Counted from the first letter of the stretch, positions 1 through 8,309 are shown. The stretch is DNA of 46,342 nucleotides from Deferribacteraceae bacterium UBA1873 (GCA_002338145.1 DDHP01000018.1:1-46342), one strand, 5' to 3'. Translations and numbers: made by a program. Notes: a model not told the origin generated them from the sequence alone.

Positions 1-20
1 TTACAGAAATTGTGGAGTAA
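1..20 (+). CDS. tuf: C-terminal end of elongation factor Tu (partial)
   Basis: The first bases read, in one frame, Thr-Glu-Ile-Val-Glu followed by TAA at 18-20. This matches the usual EF-Tu C terminus, and tuf is the normal gene before rpsJ where the str and S10 operons are joined. Only five codons are visible, so the call rests mostly on gene order. Confidence 0.55.
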
Positions 21-32
21 TAGAGGTATATA

Positions 33-341
33 ATGGCTGAACAAAAAATACGTATAAAGCTGAAGGGTTATGATCACAAGATACTTGATAAAGCGGTAAA
101 AGATATTGTGAATACTGCAAAAAGGACAGGTGCGCAAACGGTAGGTCCTATTCCGTTACCCACAAAAAAGGAAAAGTTTACTGTACTTAAATCACCGCAT
201 GTGAATAAAAAAGCCAGAGATCAATTTGAAATAAGAACGCATAAACGGCTGGTTGACATCTTTGAGCACAACCCGCAAACAATAGATGCGCTCATGAAGC
301 TGGAACTTTCAGCCGGTGTGGATGTAGAAATAAAACTATAA
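33..341 (+). CDS. rpsJ: 30S ribosomal protein S10
   Basis: S10 of the small-subunit head; in E. coli it also works with NusB in antitermination. The 102-residue protein has the usual length. It carries the family's KIRIKLKGYDHKILD start and the GPIPLPTKKEKFTVLKSPHV block around residues 38-58, with RTHKRLVDI following. The ATG at 33 follows AGAGGT at 22-27. It opens the S10 operon 12 bases after the presumed tuf stop, so it may be cotranscribed with tuf. No promoter is visible in the few bases upstream. Confidence 0.98.
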   Translation: MAEQKIRIKLKGYDHKILDKAVKDIVNTAKRTGAQTVGPIPLPTKKEKFTVLKSPHVNKKARDQFEIRTHKRLVDIFEHNPQTIDALMKLELSAGVDVEIKL

Positions 342-356
342 AAGGTAGGGCAGGTC

Positions 357-1001
357 ATGTTTAAGGGAATATTGGGAAAAAAAGTAGGAATGAGTCAGAT
401 TTTTACTCCTGAAGGTACAGTGATACCTGTGACAGTTATTGAGGCAGGCCCTTGTACTATTGTACAAAAGAAAAATGTAATCAATGACGGTTATAACGCT
501 TTGCAACTGGGGTATCAAAAGATAACCAAAATGAAAAAAGTAACAAAACCCATGCAGGGACATTTTAAAAAGAACAATCTGGAGCCTTACAAAACGCTTA
601 AAGAGGTGAAGGTGGGCAATCCTGATGAGTATGAAATAGGTCAGGAGATAAAGGTTGATGTCTTTGAAGAAGGTGATGTTGTTGATGTTCAGGGCAAGTC
701 AATAGGCAAGGGCTTTCAGGGTGTGATGAAGCGATATAATTTTGGTGGTGGCCCCTCTACGCACGGCTCTAACTTTCACAGGGCACCAGGTTCCATTGGT
801 ATGTGTGAATTCCCCGGTGAAACGCCTAAAGGCAGAAAGATGCCGGGAAGAATGGGTGGAAAAAAAGTAACCACACAAGGATTAAAAGTAGTAAAAGTGA
901 TGCCTGAAAAAAATCTTTTGCTTGTCAAAGGGTCAATTCCAGGCCATAAGAATTCGACAGTATATATAAGAGAAACAACTAAGAAACAAAAAAGCAATTA
1001 G
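357..1001 (+). CDS. rplC: 50S ribosomal protein L3
   Basis: L3 is an early-assembling 23S rRNA-binding protein near the peptidyl transferase centre. The 214-residue protein starts with the typical GILGKKVGMSQIF. It contains the central loop GGGPSTHGSNFHRAPGSIG, which holds the Gln/His-rich region methylated in some bacteria, followed by PGRMGGKKVT. It lies 15 bases after rpsJ and 8 bases before rplD in the S10 operon. Length and motifs are ordinary. Confidence 0.98.
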   Translation: MFKGILGKKVGMSQIFTPEGTVIPVTVIEAGPCTIVQKKNVINDGYNALQLGYQKITKMKKVTKPMQGHFKKNNLEPYKTLKEVKVGNPDEYEIGQEIKVDVFEEGDVVDVQGKSIGKGFQGVMKRYNFGGGPSTHGSNFHRAPGSIGMCEFPGETPKGRKMPGRMGGKKVTTQGLKVVKVMPEKNLLLVKGSIPGHKNSTVYIRETTKKQKSN

Positions 1002-1009
1002 AGGTTGTT

Positions 1010-1636
1010 ATGGCTAAAATGGATATTATCAACACAAAAAATGAAAAAGTCTCGGAAATGGATATATCTGAAAAAGTGATGGATTATCCCGAAAAACCGT
1101 GGCTTATACATGAAGTCGTTAAGATGCAGTTGTCCAGAAGAAGGGCAGGAACGCATGCAACAAAAAACAGAGCAAATATCACCGGTGGTGGAAAAAAACC
1201 ATGGAAGCAAAAAGGGACAGGACGGGCAAGAGCTGGTTCCTCAAGATCACCACTATGGGTTGGCGGTGCTACTATATTTGGACCAACGCCAAGAGATTAT
1301 TCCTATAAAATGCCAAAAAAGAAGATGAAGGCAGCCCTGAAATCAGCATTCGTTTCCAAGGTGAATAATGGAAATGTAATTGCTTTTGATAAGCTGACAA
1401 CGGAAAATGGCAAAACTAAAGAAGCTGTTGAAATATTAAACACTGTAAATGCTGAAAGAAACGTACTTGTAATTTTTGAAGAATATGATGAGTCACTTAT
1501 CAAGGCATTTCGTAATATCCCCTATGTGAAGCTTTTGAATGTACAAGGGTTGAATGTGTTGGATATTGTCCATGCACAAAGGATTTTGCTTACTGAAAAA
1601 TGCCTTCAGACTATAATGGAGGTTCTGTCAAAATGA
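1010..1636 (+). CDS. rplD: 50S ribosomal protein L4
   Basis: L4 binds 23S rRNA and reaches into the exit tunnel. In E. coli it is also the feedback repressor of the S10 operon. The 208-residue protein has the tunnel-loop motif GGGKKPWKQKGTGRARAG near residues 60-78 and the RSPLWVGGATIFGP block after it. The stop overlaps the rplW start as ATGA at 1633-1636, indicating translational coupling. No L4-responsive leader can be judged because the region before rpsJ is outside the window. Confidence 0.98.
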   Translation: MAKMDIINTKNEKVSEMDISEKVMDYPEKPWLIHEVVKMQLSRRRAGTHATKNRANITGGGKKPWKQKGTGRARAGSSRSPLWVGGATIFGPTPRDYSYKMPKKKMKAALKSAFVSKVNNGNVIAFDKLTTENGKTKEAVEILNTVNAERNVLVIFEEYDESLIKAFRNIPYVKLLNVQGLNVLDIVHAQRILLTEKCLQTIMEVLSK

Positions 1637-1914
1637 TGTCAATTTACGATGTTATAAAAAAACCTTTGATTACAGAGAAAGCAGTGGATATGAAAGAAAA
1701 AAATAATCAAGTATCTTTTTCAGTGCATCCTAAAGCGAATAAAAAAGAAATTAAAAATGCTGTGGAAGAACTTTTTGAAGTAAAAGTCAAAGATGTTAAA
1801 ACAATGAATTTTAAAGGTAAGAAAAAGAGATTCGGTTTAAATATTGGCAGAAGGGATGATTGGAAAAAAGCTGTAGTTATGCTTGAAGATGACCAAAAGC
1901 TTGAGTTTGTTTAA
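1633..1914 (+). CDS. rplW: 50S ribosomal protein L23
   Basis: L23 sits at the exit of the ribosomal tunnel and docks SRP and trigger factor. The frame is open upstream to 1600, but the start is set at the ATG of 1633, with GGAGG at 1618-1622 ten bases before it. The ATG at 1636 is the alternative. The protein begins MMSIYDVIKKPLITEKA, the normal family N terminus. It has about 93 residues with the basic block KGKKKRFG near residue 67. The start overlaps the rplD stop. Confidence 0.97.
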   Translation: MMSIYDVIKKPLITEKAVDMKEKNNQVSFSVHPKANKKEIKNAVEELFEVKVKDVKTMNFKGKKKRFGLNIGRRDDWKKAVVMLEDDQKLEFV

Positions 1915-1926
1915 GAGAGGAATGAT

Positions 1927-2751
1927 ATGGGTATTAAAAAATATAAACCAACTTCACCGGGTGTTAGGTTTAGAACTAATGATGATTATTCAAATGTTAC
2001 AACTGGAAAGCCTGAAAAATCATTAGTAACACGATTACCTAACAAAGCCGGCAGAAACAATCAGGGAAGAATAACAGTAAGACATAAAGGTGGCGGGAAC
2101 AAACGTCTATACCGTGTTATCGATTTTAAACGGAATAAAGAAAATGTTCCGGGCAGTATAAAGACTATTGAGTATGATCCTAACAGAAGTGCCCGAATTG
2201 CGCTGGTTGCTTACGCTGACGGTGAAAAGGCTTACATTTTGGCTCCAATTGGGATGAAAGTAGGCGATACTGTAATGAGCGGGAGAGATGCTGATATTAA
2301 GCCCGGGAATGCTTTATTGCTTAAAGATATCCCGGTGGGTACAGTGTTGCATAACGTTGAACTGAGACCTGGTAAGGGTGGACAGCTGGCCAGATCTGCA
2401 GGTACTTACTCACAGTTGTTGTCTAAAGAAAAAGGGTATTGTCATGTACGCCTTCCATCCGGAGAAATAAGGCTTGTAAAGGCAGAGTGCAGAGCTACAG
2501 TGGGGCAGGTGAGTAATCCCGAGCATGAAAACCTTTCAGTTGGTAAAGCTGGAAAGAACAGGTGGTTTGGTATCAGACCCAGAGTGCGTGGCGTAGCAAT
2601 GAACCCCATCGATCACCCTCATGGTGGTGGCGAAGGGCGTACCAGTGGAGGCAGGCATCCTGTAACGCCTTGGGGTAAGCCAACCAAAGGATATAAGACC
2701 AGGAAAAGGAATAAGCCTACAAATAAATATATAGTATCAAAGCGTAAGTAA
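1927..2751 (+). CDS. rplB: 50S ribosomal protein L2
   Basis: L2 is a primary 23S rRNA-binding protein needed for subunit association and peptidyl transfer. The 274-residue protein has the N-terminal KYKPTSPGVRFR and the C-terminal signature MNPIDHPHGGGEGR, which contains the conserved functional His. A lysine/arginine-rich tail follows (GYKTRKRNKPTNKYIV). The ATG follows GAGAGGA. The gene is intact and lies between rplW and rpsS. Confidence 0.98.
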   Translation: MGIKKYKPTSPGVRFRTNDDYSNVTTGKPEKSLVTRLPNKAGRNNQGRITVRHKGGGNKRLYRVIDFKRNKENVPGSIKTIEYDPNRSARIALVAYADGEKAYILAPIGMKVGDTVMSGRDADIKPGNALLLKDIPVGTVLHNVELRPGKGGQLARSAGTYSQLLSKEKGYCHVRLPSGEIRLVKAECRATVGQVSNPEHENLSVGKAGKNRWFGIRPRVRGVAMNPIDHPHGGGEGRTSGGRHPVTPWGKPTKGYKTRKRNKPTNKYIVSKRK

Positions 2752-2762
2752 AGGAGGACAAA

Positions 2763-3041
2763 GTGCCTAGATCCCTTAAAAAAGGACCGTTTATAGATGA
2801 GCATTTACTAAAAAAAGCTACAGTTGCCAAAGAGAAAGGTGATAAAAAAGTTATTAAAACATGGTCCAGAAGAAGTACAATTATACCTGAAATGGTGGGT
2901 TTGACTTTTGCCGTTCATAATGGTAACAAATTCATTCCTGTTTATGTGACAGAGAACATGGTCGGTCATAAGCTGGGGGAATTTGCATTGACACGTACTT
3001 TTCGCGGCCATAAGAAAGATGATAAAAAAGTAAAGAGATAG
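2763..3041 (+). CDS. rpsS: 30S ribosomal protein S19
   Basis: S19 pairs with S13 in the head of the small subunit near the A site. The 92-residue protein begins PRSLKKGPFIDEHLLKK and carries FVHNGNKFIPVYV-like and GHKLGEFALTRTFRGH motifs. It uses a GTG start at 2763 with AAAGGAGG eight bases upstream. No in-frame ATG lies near it, so GTG is required to keep the conserved N terminus. Confidence 0.97.
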   Translation: MPRSLKKGPFIDEHLLKKATVAKEKGDKKVIKTWSRRSTIIPEMVGLTFAVHNGNKFIPVYVTENMVGHKLGEFALTRTFRGHKKDDKKVKR

Positions 3042-3051
3042 GTGGTTGGTC

Positions 3052-3384
3052 ATGGATGTTCTAGCTAAAGGCAGATATGTAAGGGTATCTCCGAGAAAAG
3101 CTCGTCTGGTGGCAGATTTAGTAAGAGGAAAAAATGCGGAACAGGCTATTGATATTCTAAATTTTACTCCGAAAAAGGCCGCTAAAGATATTACGAAAGT
3201 AATAAAGTCTGCAGTATCTAATGCTGAAGAAAATCATGGCATTAGAGATGTTTCGGGACTAAAAATAAAAGAGATTAGAGTTGATGGCGGCCCGATTTTA
3301 AAAAGGTTTATGCCCAGAGCTTATGGAAGGGCGACAATGATTAGAAAAAAAACCAGCCATATAACTGTTGTTTTGTCGGAATAG
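3052..3384 (+). CDS. rplV: 50S ribosomal protein L22
   Basis: L22 lines the exit tunnel, and its loop is the site of erythromycin-resistance changes in other bacteria. The 110-residue protein shows VRVSPRKARLVADLVRGK near residues 8-25 and the tunnel loop DGGPILKRFMPRAYGRA near residues 80-96. The ATG at 3052 is preferred over a TTG at 3046 because it sits a normal distance after GGTGG at 3041-3045. It ends 13 bases before rpsC. Confidence 0.97.
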   Translation: MDVLAKGRYVRVSPRKARLVADLVRGKNAEQAIDILNFTPKKAAKDITKVIKSAVSNAEENHGIRDVSGLKIKEIRVDGGPILKRFMPRAYGRATMIRKKTSHITVVLSE

Positions 3385-3397
3385 TGGAGGTGAAATA

Positions 3398-4057
3398 GTG
3401 GGGCAAAAAGTTCATCCTGTTGGCATTCGGATAGGTGTTAATAAAAACTGGAAATCTGTTTGGTATGCAGGTAAAAGGGAATACAGAAAAAATCTCATGG
3501 AAGATATTAAGATAAGGGATTTTCTTAAAAAAAGACTGAAGCAGGCTGGAGTATCGTCTGTGGATATTGAACGAATGGGTTCAAAATTAAAAATAACTCT
3601 TAATACAAGCAGACCCGGAGTTGTAATCGGTAAGAAAGGATCTGAGATAGAAAAACTTAAGAAGGAACTCAACAAGTTTACTTCATCAGATGTTCAGGTT
3701 GGTATACGGGAAGTAAAAAAACCGGAAACCGATGCTCAGCTGATTGCAGATAACATAGCCTTACAACTTGTCAGACGGGTTGCTTTCAGAAGAGCTATGA
3801 AAAAAGCTGTATTACAAGCTATGAAATCAGGTGCTCAAGGGATAAAGGTTATGTCGTCCGGGCGTTTGGCAGGAGCTGATATGGCAAGGACTGAGTGGTA
3901 TATTAAAGGAAGGGTGCCGCTTCAGACGTTGCGAGCTGATATCGATTACGGTTTTTCAGAAGCACTGACAACGTATGGGATCATAGGCGTTAAAGTATGG
4001 CTGTTTAAGGGTGAAATAATCGAAGAAAAGAATAAAAGTACTGCAGAGGTAGATTAA
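3398..4057 (+). CDS. rpsC: 30S ribosomal protein S3
   Basis: S3 forms part of the mRNA entry channel and helicase. The start is a GTG at 3398 preceded by GGAGGTG at 3386-3392. This gives the standard N terminus GQKVHPVGIRIG. A longer reading from 3368 would only run back into the end of rplV. The roughly 219-residue protein has the KH-2 domain with RPGVVIGKKGSEIEKL near residues 64-79 and the C-terminal region GADMARTEWY and GRVPLQTLRADIDYG. Confidence 0.97.
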   Translation: MGQKVHPVGIRIGVNKNWKSVWYAGKREYRKNLMEDIKIRDFLKKRLKQAGVSSVDIERMGSKLKITLNTSRPGVVIGKKGSEIEKLKKELNKFTSSDVQVGIREVKKPETDAQLIADNIALQLVRRVAFRRAMKKAVLQAMKSGAQGIKVMSSGRLAGADMARTEWYIKGRVPLQTLRADIDYGFSEALTTYGIIGVKVWLFKGEIIEEKNKSTAEVD

Positions 4058-4059
4058 TC

Positions 4060-4488
4060 ATGTTAATACCTAAAAAATTAAAATACCGAAAACAGTTTAA
4101 AGGTCGCATTAAGGGCAAGGCTACCAAGGGAAACTCCATTGAATTTGGAGAATATGGTTTACAGGCCACCCAGAAGGGAAAAATCACCAGCAGGCAAATA
4201 GAAGCTGCCAGGATTGCCATTAACAGATTTCTGAGAAGAGGCGGGAAGGTTTTTATAAGAATATTTCCCCATAAACCTGTTACCCAGAGACCGGCTGAAA
4301 CAAGAATGGGTAAAGGTAAAGGTGCTGTGGAGTACTATGTTGCGCCGATAAAAGAAGGTGCCATTCTTTATGAAGTCAGGGGTGTCTCTGAAGAAAGAGC
4401 AAGAGAAGCCCTGCGGCTTGCTTCACACAAATTGCCGGTAAAGTGTAAATTTGTTAGGAAATCTCAGGTTGAAGGAGGCGAGATATGA
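4060..4488 (+). CDS. rplP: 50S ribosomal protein L16
   Basis: L16 organises the A-site tRNA region of the large subunit. The 142-residue protein starts MLIPKKLKYRKQFKGR and has PHKPVTQRPAETRMGKGKG near residues 76-94, the usual signature. Only two bases separate it from rpsC, and its stop overlaps the rpmC start as ATGA at 4485-4488. The last residues of the frame contain the rpmC Shine-Dalgarno sequence (AGGAGG). Confidence 0.98.
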   Translation: MLIPKKLKYRKQFKGRIKGKATKGNSIEFGEYGLQATQKGKITSRQIEAARIAINRFLRRGGKVFIRIFPHKPVTQRPAETRMGKGKGAVEYYVAPIKEGAILYEVRGVSEERAREALRLASHKLPVKCKFVRKSQVEGGEI

Positions 4489-4682
4489 AGCCTTCAGATA
4501 TTAGACAAATGAGCATCGCAGAAATCGAAAACAAAGAAAATGAATTGCGTGAAGATTTGTTTAGGTTAAAGTTTAAACTTGCAACCGGTGAGCTTGAAGA
4601 TACTTCTAAAATAAAAATGACTCGTAAAGATATAGCCAGATTAAAAACCATATTGAATGAGAAGAAAAAGGCAGAGGTTTAA
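4485..4682 (+). CDS. rpmC: 50S ribosomal protein L29
   Basis: L29 neighbours L23 at the tunnel exit. The 65-residue helical protein has the family pattern MKPSDIRQMSIAEIENKE, LREDLFRLKFKLATGELED and a C-terminal DIARLKTILNEKK. It begins inside the rplP stop codon and ends one base before rpsQ, so translation of the three genes is probably coupled. Confidence 0.97.
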   Translation: MKPSDIRQMSIAEIENKENELREDLFRLKFKLATGELEDTSKIKMTRKDIARLKTILNEKKKAEV

Positions 4683-4683
4683 T

Positions 4684-4953
4684 ATGCAGGAGAGAGGCGA
4701 AAGAAAAGTAAGAAAAGGTGTGGTGGTCAGTGACAAAATGGATAAGTCTGTAACCGTTAAGGTTGAGGGGCTTAAGATGCATAAAAAATACCACAAATAT
4801 GTTAAGCAAAGTAAAAAATTCAAAGTTCACGATCCTGAAAATGAATGTAAGGTTGGTGACATAGTGGAAATAATGGAAACCAGACCTCTGAGCAAAACAA
4901 AGAGATGGAGATTAGTGAAACTTTTAGAACGTCCGATCGGGGCAGCAGAATAG
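4684..4953 (+). CDS. rpsQ: 30S ribosomal protein S17
   Basis: S17 is a primary 16S rRNA-binding protein. The start at 4684 gives MQERGERKVRKGVVVSD, and the frame upstream lies inside rpmC. The 89-residue protein carries the OB-fold signature with MDKSVTVKVEG, HKKYHKYVKQSKKFKVHD and GDIVEIMETRPLSKTKRW. The AGAGG before the ATG lies inside the end of rpmC. Length is ordinary. Confidence 0.97.
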   Translation: MQERGERKVRKGVVVSDKMDKSVTVKVEGLKMHKKYHKYVKQSKKFKVHDPENECKVGDIVEIMETRPLSKTKRWRLVKLLERPIGAAE

Positions 4954-4976
4954 TACAATAGTTTAGGGGTATAGAT

Positions 4977-5345
4977 ATGATTCAGATACAGTCAAACCTA
5001 AAAGTAGCTGATAATTCAGGTGCTAGAGAAATACAGTGTATAAAAGTTTTGGGTGGATCCAAAAAAAGATACGGGAAGATTGGAGATGTTATAGTGGCCA
5101 GTGTAAAAGATGCAATCCCCGACAGCAACGTGAAGAAAGGGTCTGTTATTAAAGCTGTAATTGTCAGAACAAAAAAGGAAATGAGACGCAGTGATGGCAC
5201 ATATATAAAATTCGATGACAATGCAGCAGTTCTTATTAATAAAAATAACGAGCCTTTGGGTACCCGGGTCTTTGGTCCGGTGGCTAGGGATTTGCGTGCC
5301 AGAGGGTTTGTGAAAATAGTATCAATGGCCCCTGAAGTACTTTAG
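4977..5345 (+). CDS. rplN: 50S ribosomal protein L14
   Basis: L14 lies at the subunit interface and is the binding site of silencing factor RsfS in other bacteria. The 122-residue protein shows MIQIQSNLKVADNSGA at the start and the highly conserved DDNAAVLINKNNEPLGTR and VFGPVARDLR near residues 81-108. This is usually the first gene of the spc operon. Here only 23 bases separate it from rpsQ and no terminator is visible, so the S10 and spc operons look continuous. Confidence 0.98.
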   Translation: MIQIQSNLKVADNSGAREIQCIKVLGGSKKRYGKIGDVIVASVKDAIPDSNVKKGSVIKAVIVRTKKEMRRSDGTYIKFDDNAAVLINKNNEPLGTRVFGPVARDLRARGFVKIVSMAPEVL

Positions 5346-5355
5346 GAGGATAATG

Positions 5356-5688
5356 ATGCATGCTATAAAGTATAAGCTTAAGAAAGATGATCCTGTTGTT
5401 GTTACCACAGGTAAAGACAAAGGCAAAAAATCAAAGGTCCTGAAAGTGGAGAAGAAAACAGGTAAGTTGTTTCTTGAAGATATTAATGTTGTAAAGAGAC
5501 ATACTAAGCCGAATCCAATGGATCCTGACGGTGGAATACATGAGAAAGAGATGCCTATTGATATCTCTAATGCTCAATATTATTGTAAAAGTTGCGATAA
5601 AGGCGTCAGGCTTGGTGTCAAAGTGCTTGAGTCAGGGCAAAAACAACGATATTGCAAATCCTGTGGTGAGATTGTAGATAAAGATTAG
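5356..5688 (+). CDS. rplX: 50S ribosomal protein L24 with a four-cysteine C-terminal ribbon
   Basis: L24 starts 50S assembly by binding the 5' end of 23S rRNA. Two adjacent ATGs are available. The one at 5356 lies six bases after GGAGG (5345-5349) and the one at 5353 only three, so 5356 is preferred. The 110-residue protein has the KOW segment DDPVVVTTGKDKGKKSKV and INVVKRHTKPN. The C terminus carries two CxxC pairs (YYCKSCDKG and RYCKSCGE), which probably bind zinc. L24 forms of this kind occur in several phyla. Confidence 0.96.
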   Translation: MHAIKYKLKKDDPVVVTTGKDKGKKSKVLKVEKKTGKLFLEDINVVKRHTKPNPMDPDGGIHEKEMPIDISNAQYYCKSCDKGVRLGVKVLESGQKQRYCKSCGEIVDKD

Positions 5689-5702
5689 TGGAGAGGTAAG
5701 TA

Positions 5703-6245
5703 ATGTCCGTCTTAAAAGAAAAATATAAAAAAGAAGTTGCTCCTTACTTAAAAGAAAAATTTGGGTATAAAAATGTTATGGAGATACCCAAAGTTGAAAA
5801 AATAGTTTTAAATATGGGTGTTGGAGAGGCCATTGGGAATTCGAAAATTCTTGAGCATGCTGTTAATGATATGATGCTAATAGGCGGTCAGAAACCAGTT
5901 GTGACTAAAGCTAAAAAATCTATAGCAGGGTTTAAGCTCAGGGAAGGTATGCCCATAGGTTGTAAAGTTACGCTGCGCGGAGAAAGGGCTTATGAGTTTT
6001 TGAACAGACTTGTAAATGTTGCACTTGCCAGGGTTCGGGATTTTTCCGGTGTGAACCCAAGATCTTTTGATGGCAGAGGTAACTTTGCTATGGGGCTTAA
6101 AGAGCAAATTGTTTTCCCGGAAATAAACTATGACAAAATTGATAAAATAAGAGGTTTTGACGTTATAATAACCACAACTGCAAAAACCGATGAAGAAGCC
6201 AGGGAACTTTTAAAGTCTCTGGGAATGCCTTTTGCAGAAGCTTAG
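5703..6245 (+). CDS. rplE: 50S ribosomal protein L5
   Basis: L5 binds 5S rRNA and contacts P-site tRNA and the S13 bridge. The 180-residue protein has PKVEKIVLNMGVGEA near residues 28-42, the KPVVTKAKKSIAGFKLREGMPIG block near residues 63-85, and DFSGVNPRSFDGRGNFAMGL near residues 113-132. The C-terminal RGFDVIITTTAKTDEEA is also typical. It lies between rplX and rpsN as in the standard spc order. Confidence 0.98.
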   Translation: MSVLKEKYKKEVAPYLKEKFGYKNVMEIPKVEKIVLNMGVGEAIGNSKILEHAVNDMMLIGGQKPVVTKAKKSIAGFKLREGMPIGCKVTLRGERAYEFLNRLVNVALARVRDFSGVNPRSFDGRGNFAMGLKEQIVFPEINYDKIDKIRGFDVIITTTAKTDEEARELLKSLGMPFAEA

Positions 6246-6254
6246 GAGGAAAGT

Positions 6255-6440
6255 GTGGCAAAAACTTCAAAGTATTACTCAGCACTGAGAAAGAAAAAGT
6301 TTAAAGTAAGAGAATATAGCAGATGCCCTATTTGCGGCAGGGCAAGGTCTTATATGAGAAGGTTTGATATGTGCCGGCTTTGCTTTAGGCGTCTGGCTAA
6401 TGAGGGAATGATTCCTGGTGTAAAAAAAGCAAGCTGGTAG
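6255..6440 (+). CDS. rpsN: 30S ribosomal protein S14, zinc-binding type
   Basis: S14 of the small-subunit head. At 61 residues this is the short zinc-binding (type Z) form, with cysteines in RCPICGRARSY and MCRLCFRRLA arranged as CxxC-x12-CxxC. The start is a GTG at 6255 after AGGAGGAAA. It is followed by an untranslated gap of 43 bases before rpsH, the longest in this part of the operon apart from the one before secY. Confidence 0.97.
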   Translation: MAKTSKYYSALRKKKFKVREYSRCPICGRARSYMRRFDMCRLCFRRLANEGMIPGVKKASW

Positions 6441-6483
6441 ACAGCTTGGATATCGATTACCTGAAGGTAAAGGAGAGTGTATT

Positions 6484-6882
6484 ATGGTAATGTCTGATCC
6501 TGTATCGGATATGTTAACACGTATTAGAAATGCGAATATGGTTAACCACCCTGAGGTGAAGATACCTCATTCAAAATTAAAAGAATCAGTTCTGGAAATT
6601 ATGAAAAGCGAAGGGTATATCAAAAATTATCGCGTGGTTACCGAAAATAACAAAAGCACTATTAACGTCCTTTTAAAGTATTCTGAGTTGGGTGAGCCTG
6701 TAATCAAAGGGTTGAAGAGAGTAAGCAGACCCGGAAGAAGAAAATATGTAAAATCCAAAAACTTGTCGCCAGTACTTGGTGGGTTGGGCACAGGCATTGT
6801 GTCAACATCCTATGGTCTGAGGACCGTTAAGCAGTGTATAAAAGAAAAAATCGGCGGCGAATATTTATGTCAAATTTGGTAA
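6484..6882 (+). CDS. rpsH: 30S ribosomal protein S8
   Basis: S8 is a primary 16S rRNA-binding protein and the spc operon repressor in E. coli. The 132-residue protein begins with SDPVSDMLTRIRNA after a short MVM. It ends with the conserved block GLGTGIVSTSYGLRT, then IGGEYLCQIW. The start at 6484 has GGAG at 6472-6475; the ATG at 6490 is an alternative. Confidence 0.98.
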   Translation: MVMSDPVSDMLTRIRNANMVNHPEVKIPHSKLKESVLEIMKSEGYIKNYRVVTENNKSTINVLLKYSELGEPVIKGLKRVSRPGRRKYVKSKNLSPVLGGLGTGIVSTSYGLRTVKQCIKEKIGGEYLCQIW

Positions 6883-6893
6883 TGGGGTAAAAT

Positions 6894-7430
6894 ATGTCAA
6901 GAATAGGGAAAAAACCGGTTACAATACCGAATACAGTAAAAATAAACAAATCAGATAATATTGTTACTGTTGAAGGTCCGAAAGGTAAACTTTCTGAGCA
7001 GATTCACCCACTGGTAAATGTTGAAATCAAAGATAATGAAGTAACTGTAGTGATAAAAGACGAAAGTAAAAAGAGCAGGTCACTGTATGGTTTAACCAGA
7101 ACGCTTATCAACAATATGGTAAAGGGAGTAACCGATGGATTTCAGAAAACCTTGGTTATAGAAGGGGTAGGTTACAGGGTGGCACAGAAAGGCAAAAGGC
7201 TTGATTTTTCTTTAGGTTACTCTCATCCGGTTTATGTTGAGCCACCAGAAGGAATTGAGTTTGCTGTTGAAGGTAACCAGAAGTTAACAGTTAAAGGTGT
7301 CAGCAAACAACAGGTTGGTCAAGTGGCTGCTGATATTAGAAAGCTGAGGAAACCGGAACCCTACAAGGGCAAGGGGATTAGATATGAAAATGAAAGAATC
7401 ATCAGAAAAGCCGGTAAATCGGGTAAATAG
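6894..7430 (+). CDS. rplF: 50S ribosomal protein L6
   Basis: L6 sits at the base of the L7/L12 stalk near the factor-binding site. The 178-residue protein shows MSRIGKKPVTIPNTV, the two-fold repeated alpha-beta domains, and the C-terminal signature PEPYKGKGIRYENERI near residues 155-170. The start follows GGGGTAAAAT. It is ordinary in length and order. Confidence 0.98.
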   Translation: MSRIGKKPVTIPNTVKINKSDNIVTVEGPKGKLSEQIHPLVNVEIKDNEVTVVIKDESKKSRSLYGLTRTLINNMVKGVTDGFQKTLVIEGVGYRVAQKGKRLDFSLGYSHPVYVEPPEGIEFAVEGNQKLTVKGVSKQQVGQVAADIRKLRKPEPYKGKGIRYENERIIRKAGKSGK

Positions 7431-7441
7431 AGAGGTGTTCT

Positions 7442-7795
7442 GTGGCTAAGTTGAGTAGGAATGAAGTCAGAAAAAAAAGACATTTCAGAATAAGAAAAAA
7501 GATTTCAGGCACTGCTGAAAAACCAAGACTGTGCGTTTACAAAAGTAATAAGTATATGTATGCACAGCTGATAAATGATCAGGACGGAGTTACAATAGCT
7601 TCAGCATCGAGTCTTGAAAAAGATTTCCGTGGTAACTCAAACGAGAAATCTGCCAAGGAAGTAGGCAAACGCATTGCTGAAAGGTCTATTGAGAAAGGTT
7701 GCAAAGAAGTGGTTTTTGACAGAAGTGGATATATTTTTCACGGTAATATAAAGGCCCTTGCGGACTCTGCAAGAGAAGCCGGTCTCGAATTTTAA
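7442..7795 (+). CDS. rplR: 50S ribosomal protein L18
   Basis: L18 binds 5S rRNA together with L5. The 117-residue protein has RKKRHFRIRKKISGTAEKPR near its start, LCVYKSNKYMYAQLI, and the C-terminal FDRSGYIFHGNIKALADSAR, all typical. Translation begins at a GTG (7442) preceded by AGAGGTG. Neighbours are rplF and rpsE as expected. Confidence 0.97.
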   Translation: MAKLSRNEVRKKRHFRIRKKISGTAEKPRLCVYKSNKYMYAQLINDQDGVTIASASSLEKDFRGNSNEKSAKEVGKRIAERSIEKGCKEVVFDRSGYIFHGNIKALADSAREAGLEF

Positions 7796-7809
7796 ACAAG
7801 GAGGAGGCA

Positions 7810-8298
7810 TTGAGCACAAATGACAATCAGTTAGTTGATAAAGTAGTTAACATAGGCAGAGTAACGAAAGTTGTGAAAGGCGGGAGAATATTTAGATTTA
7901 CCGCTATTGTGGTTGTTGGAGATTACAACGGTCGCGTTGGCATCGGTCAGGGAAAAGCCAGAGAGGTACCTGATGCTATTAAAAAAGCTTCTGACAATGC
8001 AAAGAAGAACCTGGTTGAAGTACCAGTTGTCAAGGGTACAATCCCTCATGAAACAATTGGAAAATTTAGTGCAGCAGAGCTCGTTATGAAACCGGCTGCT
8101 CCCGGTACGGGAATTATTGCCGGCAGTGTTACCAGGTCTCTTTTTGAACTTGCAGGTGTGCAAAATATTCTTGCGAAATCCACCAGAAGCAGAAATCCCT
8201 ATAATCTTCTTTATGCGGCTCTTAACGGTCTTAAAAGTATCAGAACTCTCGAAGAAGTTGCTGCAGCTAGGGGCAAAACGGTACAGGAAATTATTTAA
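7810..8298 (+). CDS. rpsE: 30S ribosomal protein S5
   Basis: S5 is part of the mRNA entry channel and affects decoding fidelity. The 162-residue protein has the dsRBD-like motif VVKGGRIFRFTAIVVVGD near residues 18-35, GRVGIGQGKAREVPDAI, and the C-terminal GVQNILAKSTRSRNPYN. The start is a TTG at 7810, with AAGGAGG at 7798-7804 five bases upstream. No in-frame ATG lies near it. Translation ends 11 bases before rplO with no rpmD between. Confidence 0.97.
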   Translation: MSTNDNQLVDKVVNIGRVTKVVKGGRIFRFTAIVVVGDYNGRVGIGQGKAREVPDAIKKASDNAKKNLVEVPVVKGTIPHETIGKFSAAELVMKPAAPGTGIIAGSVTRSLFELAGVQNILAKSTRSRNPYNLLYAALNGLKSIRTLEEVAAARGKTVQEII

Positions 8299-8309
8299 GA
8301 GGTGCATAG